Below are positions 5,458-7,149 of a stretch of DNA of 7,149 nucleotides, one piece after another (position 1 is the first letter of the stretch; each line of letters opens with the position of its first letter). The stretch is taken from the NCBI GenBank assembly GCA_012735335.1, contig JAAYHO010000084.1, positions 1 through 7,149 of the forward strand, given 5' to 3'. Position numbers and translations under genes: made by a program. The notes beneath the pieces were generated by a model. The model did no database searches. It worked only from the letters and a program-made list of their open reading frames with translations, and was not told where the DNA came from. Source of the stretch: Gammaproteobacteria bacterium (GTDB lineage: Bacteria > Pseudomonadota > Gammaproteobacteria > Pseudomonadales > Pseudomonadaceae).

Positions 5458-6648
5458 ATGCCTACTGTTGATCGCTGGCTGTTGCCTGATGGGATCGAAG
5501 AAGTGCTGCCCGAAGAGGCGGCGCGTACCGAAGCAGCCCGTCGGCAACTGCTGGATCTGTTTTCCCGCTGGGGGTATGACCTGGTCATCACCCCGCATAT
5601 CGAATACCTCGAATCCCTGCTGACCGGCTCCGGTCACGACCTTGACCTGCAGACCTTCAAGATGACCGACCGCCTGTCCGGCCGGATGCTTGGTCTGCGC
5701 GCGGACATCACCCCCCAGGTGGCCCGCATCGATGCCCACACCCTGGGTGCCGAGGGGCCGAGCCGCCTGTGCTACTGCGGCAGCGTGCTGCATACCCTGC
5801 CGCGCCCGCTGTCGACCTCGCGCAGCCTGATTCAACTGGGTGCCGAGCTGTATGGCGACGCCTCCAGTGCCAGCGATATCGAAGTCATCTCGCTGATGCT
5901 GGAAACCCTCGCCGCCAGTCGGGTGGCCGATGTGCACCTGGATCTGGGACATGTGGGCATCTATCGTGGACTGGTGCAGGCCGCCGAGCTGGACAGCACC
6001 ACTGAGCGGGCGCTGTTCCATGCGCTGCAGCGCAAGGCCGGGGATGAGGTGCAGGAGCTGACCTCGCGCATCGCCCAGCCGGAACTGGCCGCCATGCTCC
6101 GCGGGCTGGTTGACCTGTCCGGGGACATCGAGGTACTGGAGCGGGCCCATGTGCTGCTCAAGGGCGCGCCGGAACATATCGTCATGGCGCTGGATGAGCT
6201 GACCGAGATTGCCCGGGTCATGGCCCTACGTTATCCCTCGGTACCGCTGTATTTCGATCTGGCCGAATTGCGCGGTTATCACTATCACACCGGCGTGACC
6301 TTTGCCGCCTTCATTCCCGGCACCGGCCAGAGTATTGCCCAGGGCGGGCGCTATGATGATATCGGCCGGGACTTCGGGCGCGCCCGTCCGGCCACCGGCT
6401 TCTCCACCGACCTGCGTCTGCTGGTGGCCTGGGGCGAGATCGATGCGGACAGTCGCAACCACGGTATCTGGGCGCCCCATGGTGATCAGCCGGGCCTGCT
6501 GGACAGGGTGACCGAACTGCGCGCCGCCGGGGAACGGGTAGTAATGGCGCTGCCTGGACAACTGGAGACGGATGCCGCCAGTCTGGGCTGTGACCGCATA
6601 CTGCGCCATGCAAACAACGGCTGGCAGGTGGACGAACTGCAAGTTTGA
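5458..6648 (+). CDS. hisZ: ATP phosphoribosyltransferase regulatory subunit HisZ
   Basis: HisZ is a histidyl-tRNA synthetase paralogue that lacks aminoacylation activity. It assembles with the short form of HisG to give an active, histidine-sensitive ATP phosphoribosyltransferase, the first step of histidine synthesis. The 396-residue product begins [20 protein letters not shown] and has the class II synthetase-like core: [10 protein letters not shown], the [10 protein letters not shown] motif and a [20 protein letters not shown] block. The C-terminal half is shorter than in true HisRS and no anticodon-binding domain is recognisable, which separates it from hisS. The start is ATG at 5458, with TAAGG eight bases upstream; a TTG two codons earlier is less likely. 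hisG is not in this window, consistent with a dispersed his pathway as in Pseudomonas, and the neighbour is purA. Confidence 0.95.
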   Translation: MPTVDRWLLPDGIEEVLPEEAARTEAARRQLLDLFSRWGYDLVITPHIEYLESLLTGSGHDLDLQTFKMTDRLSGRMLGLRADITPQVARIDAHTLGAEGPSRLCYCGSVLHTLPRPLSTSRSLIQLGAELYGDASSASDIEVISLMLETLAASRVADVHLDLGHVGIYRGLVQAAELDSTTERALFHALQRKAGDEVQELTSRIAQPELAAMLRGLVDLSGDIEVLERAHVLLKGAPEHIVMALDELTEIARVMALRYPSVPLYFDLAELRGYHYHTGVTFAAFIPGTGQSIAQGGRYDDIGRDFGRARPATGFSTDLRLLVAWGEIDADSRNHGIWAPHGDQPGLLDRVTELRAAGERVVMALPGQLETDAASLGCDRILRHANNGWQVDELQV

Positions 6649-6652
6649 TTCT

Positions 6653-6669
6653 CTGGCCCACCGGGCCGG
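6653..6669 (+). repeat. Short GC-rich hairpin between hisZ and purA
   Basis: CTGGCCC (6653-6659) can pair with GGGCCGG (6663-6669) across a three-base loop, with one G-U pair. It begins four bases after the hisZ stop. No T-run follows. It may be a weak pause or stability element; the 49-base gap otherwise shows only a modest ribosome-binding region for purA (AGAG at 6688-6691). Confidence 0.35.
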
Positions 6670-6679
6670 TTCATATTGA

Positions 6680-7149
<470 letters not shown>

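Noticed and set aside
5359..6177. Minus-strand open frame (272 codons) opposite hisZ
   Set aside because: Antisense shadow of a confident gene; the His/Gln-rich translation has no family resemblance.

Overview
The window is a contiguous, gene-dense piece of a gammaproteobacterial core chromosome. The order is mutL (3' end) - miaA - hfq - hflX - hflK - hflC - small DUF2065 gene - hisZ - purA (5' end), all on the + strand. This order, the Hfq sequence with its very short C-terminal tail, and the high-GC codon usage point to the Pseudomonadaceae (Pseudomonas or a close relative). The exact genus cannot be fixed from this window. No mobile element, CRISPR array, tRNA, rRNA or sign of recent transfer was seen. 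No stretch longer than about 135 bases lacks a gene.

Positions 1-1232 hold the end of mutL (mismatch repair) and miaA (tRNA A37 prenylation). MutL's TGA is followed at once, in the same frame, by the miaA GTG. Positions 1187-1366 carry the control region for the next unit. It contains a perfect GAAA-capped hairpin in the last codons of miaA, a strong sigma-32-like heat-shock promoter across the miaA stop codon, and a possible sigma-70 -10 closer to hfq. Positions 1367-5130 encode Hfq, the ribosome-rescue GTPase HflX, and the membrane pair HflK/HflC that modulates FtsH. These are stress and quality-control genes, which fits a heat-shock input.

Positions 5131-5252 are the most structured non-coding part. 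They hold a 13-bp hairpin just after hflC, then an extended -10 (TGCTACAAT), then an intrinsic terminator that would begin almost at the predicted transcription start. Downstream come a 61-residue two-helix membrane protein (DUF2065, YjeT-like), hisZ (regulatory subunit of ATP phosphoribosyltransferase) and purA (adenylosuccinate synthetase, cut by the window end). The two metabolic genes sit at connected points: the histidine pathway consumes ATP and returns AICAR to purine synthesis, and PurA commits IMP to AMP.

No wholly new multi-gene system is evident. The points most worth following up are the sigma-32-like promoter, the promoter-terminator arrangement after hflC, and the uncharacterised DUF2065 protein between hflC and hisZ.
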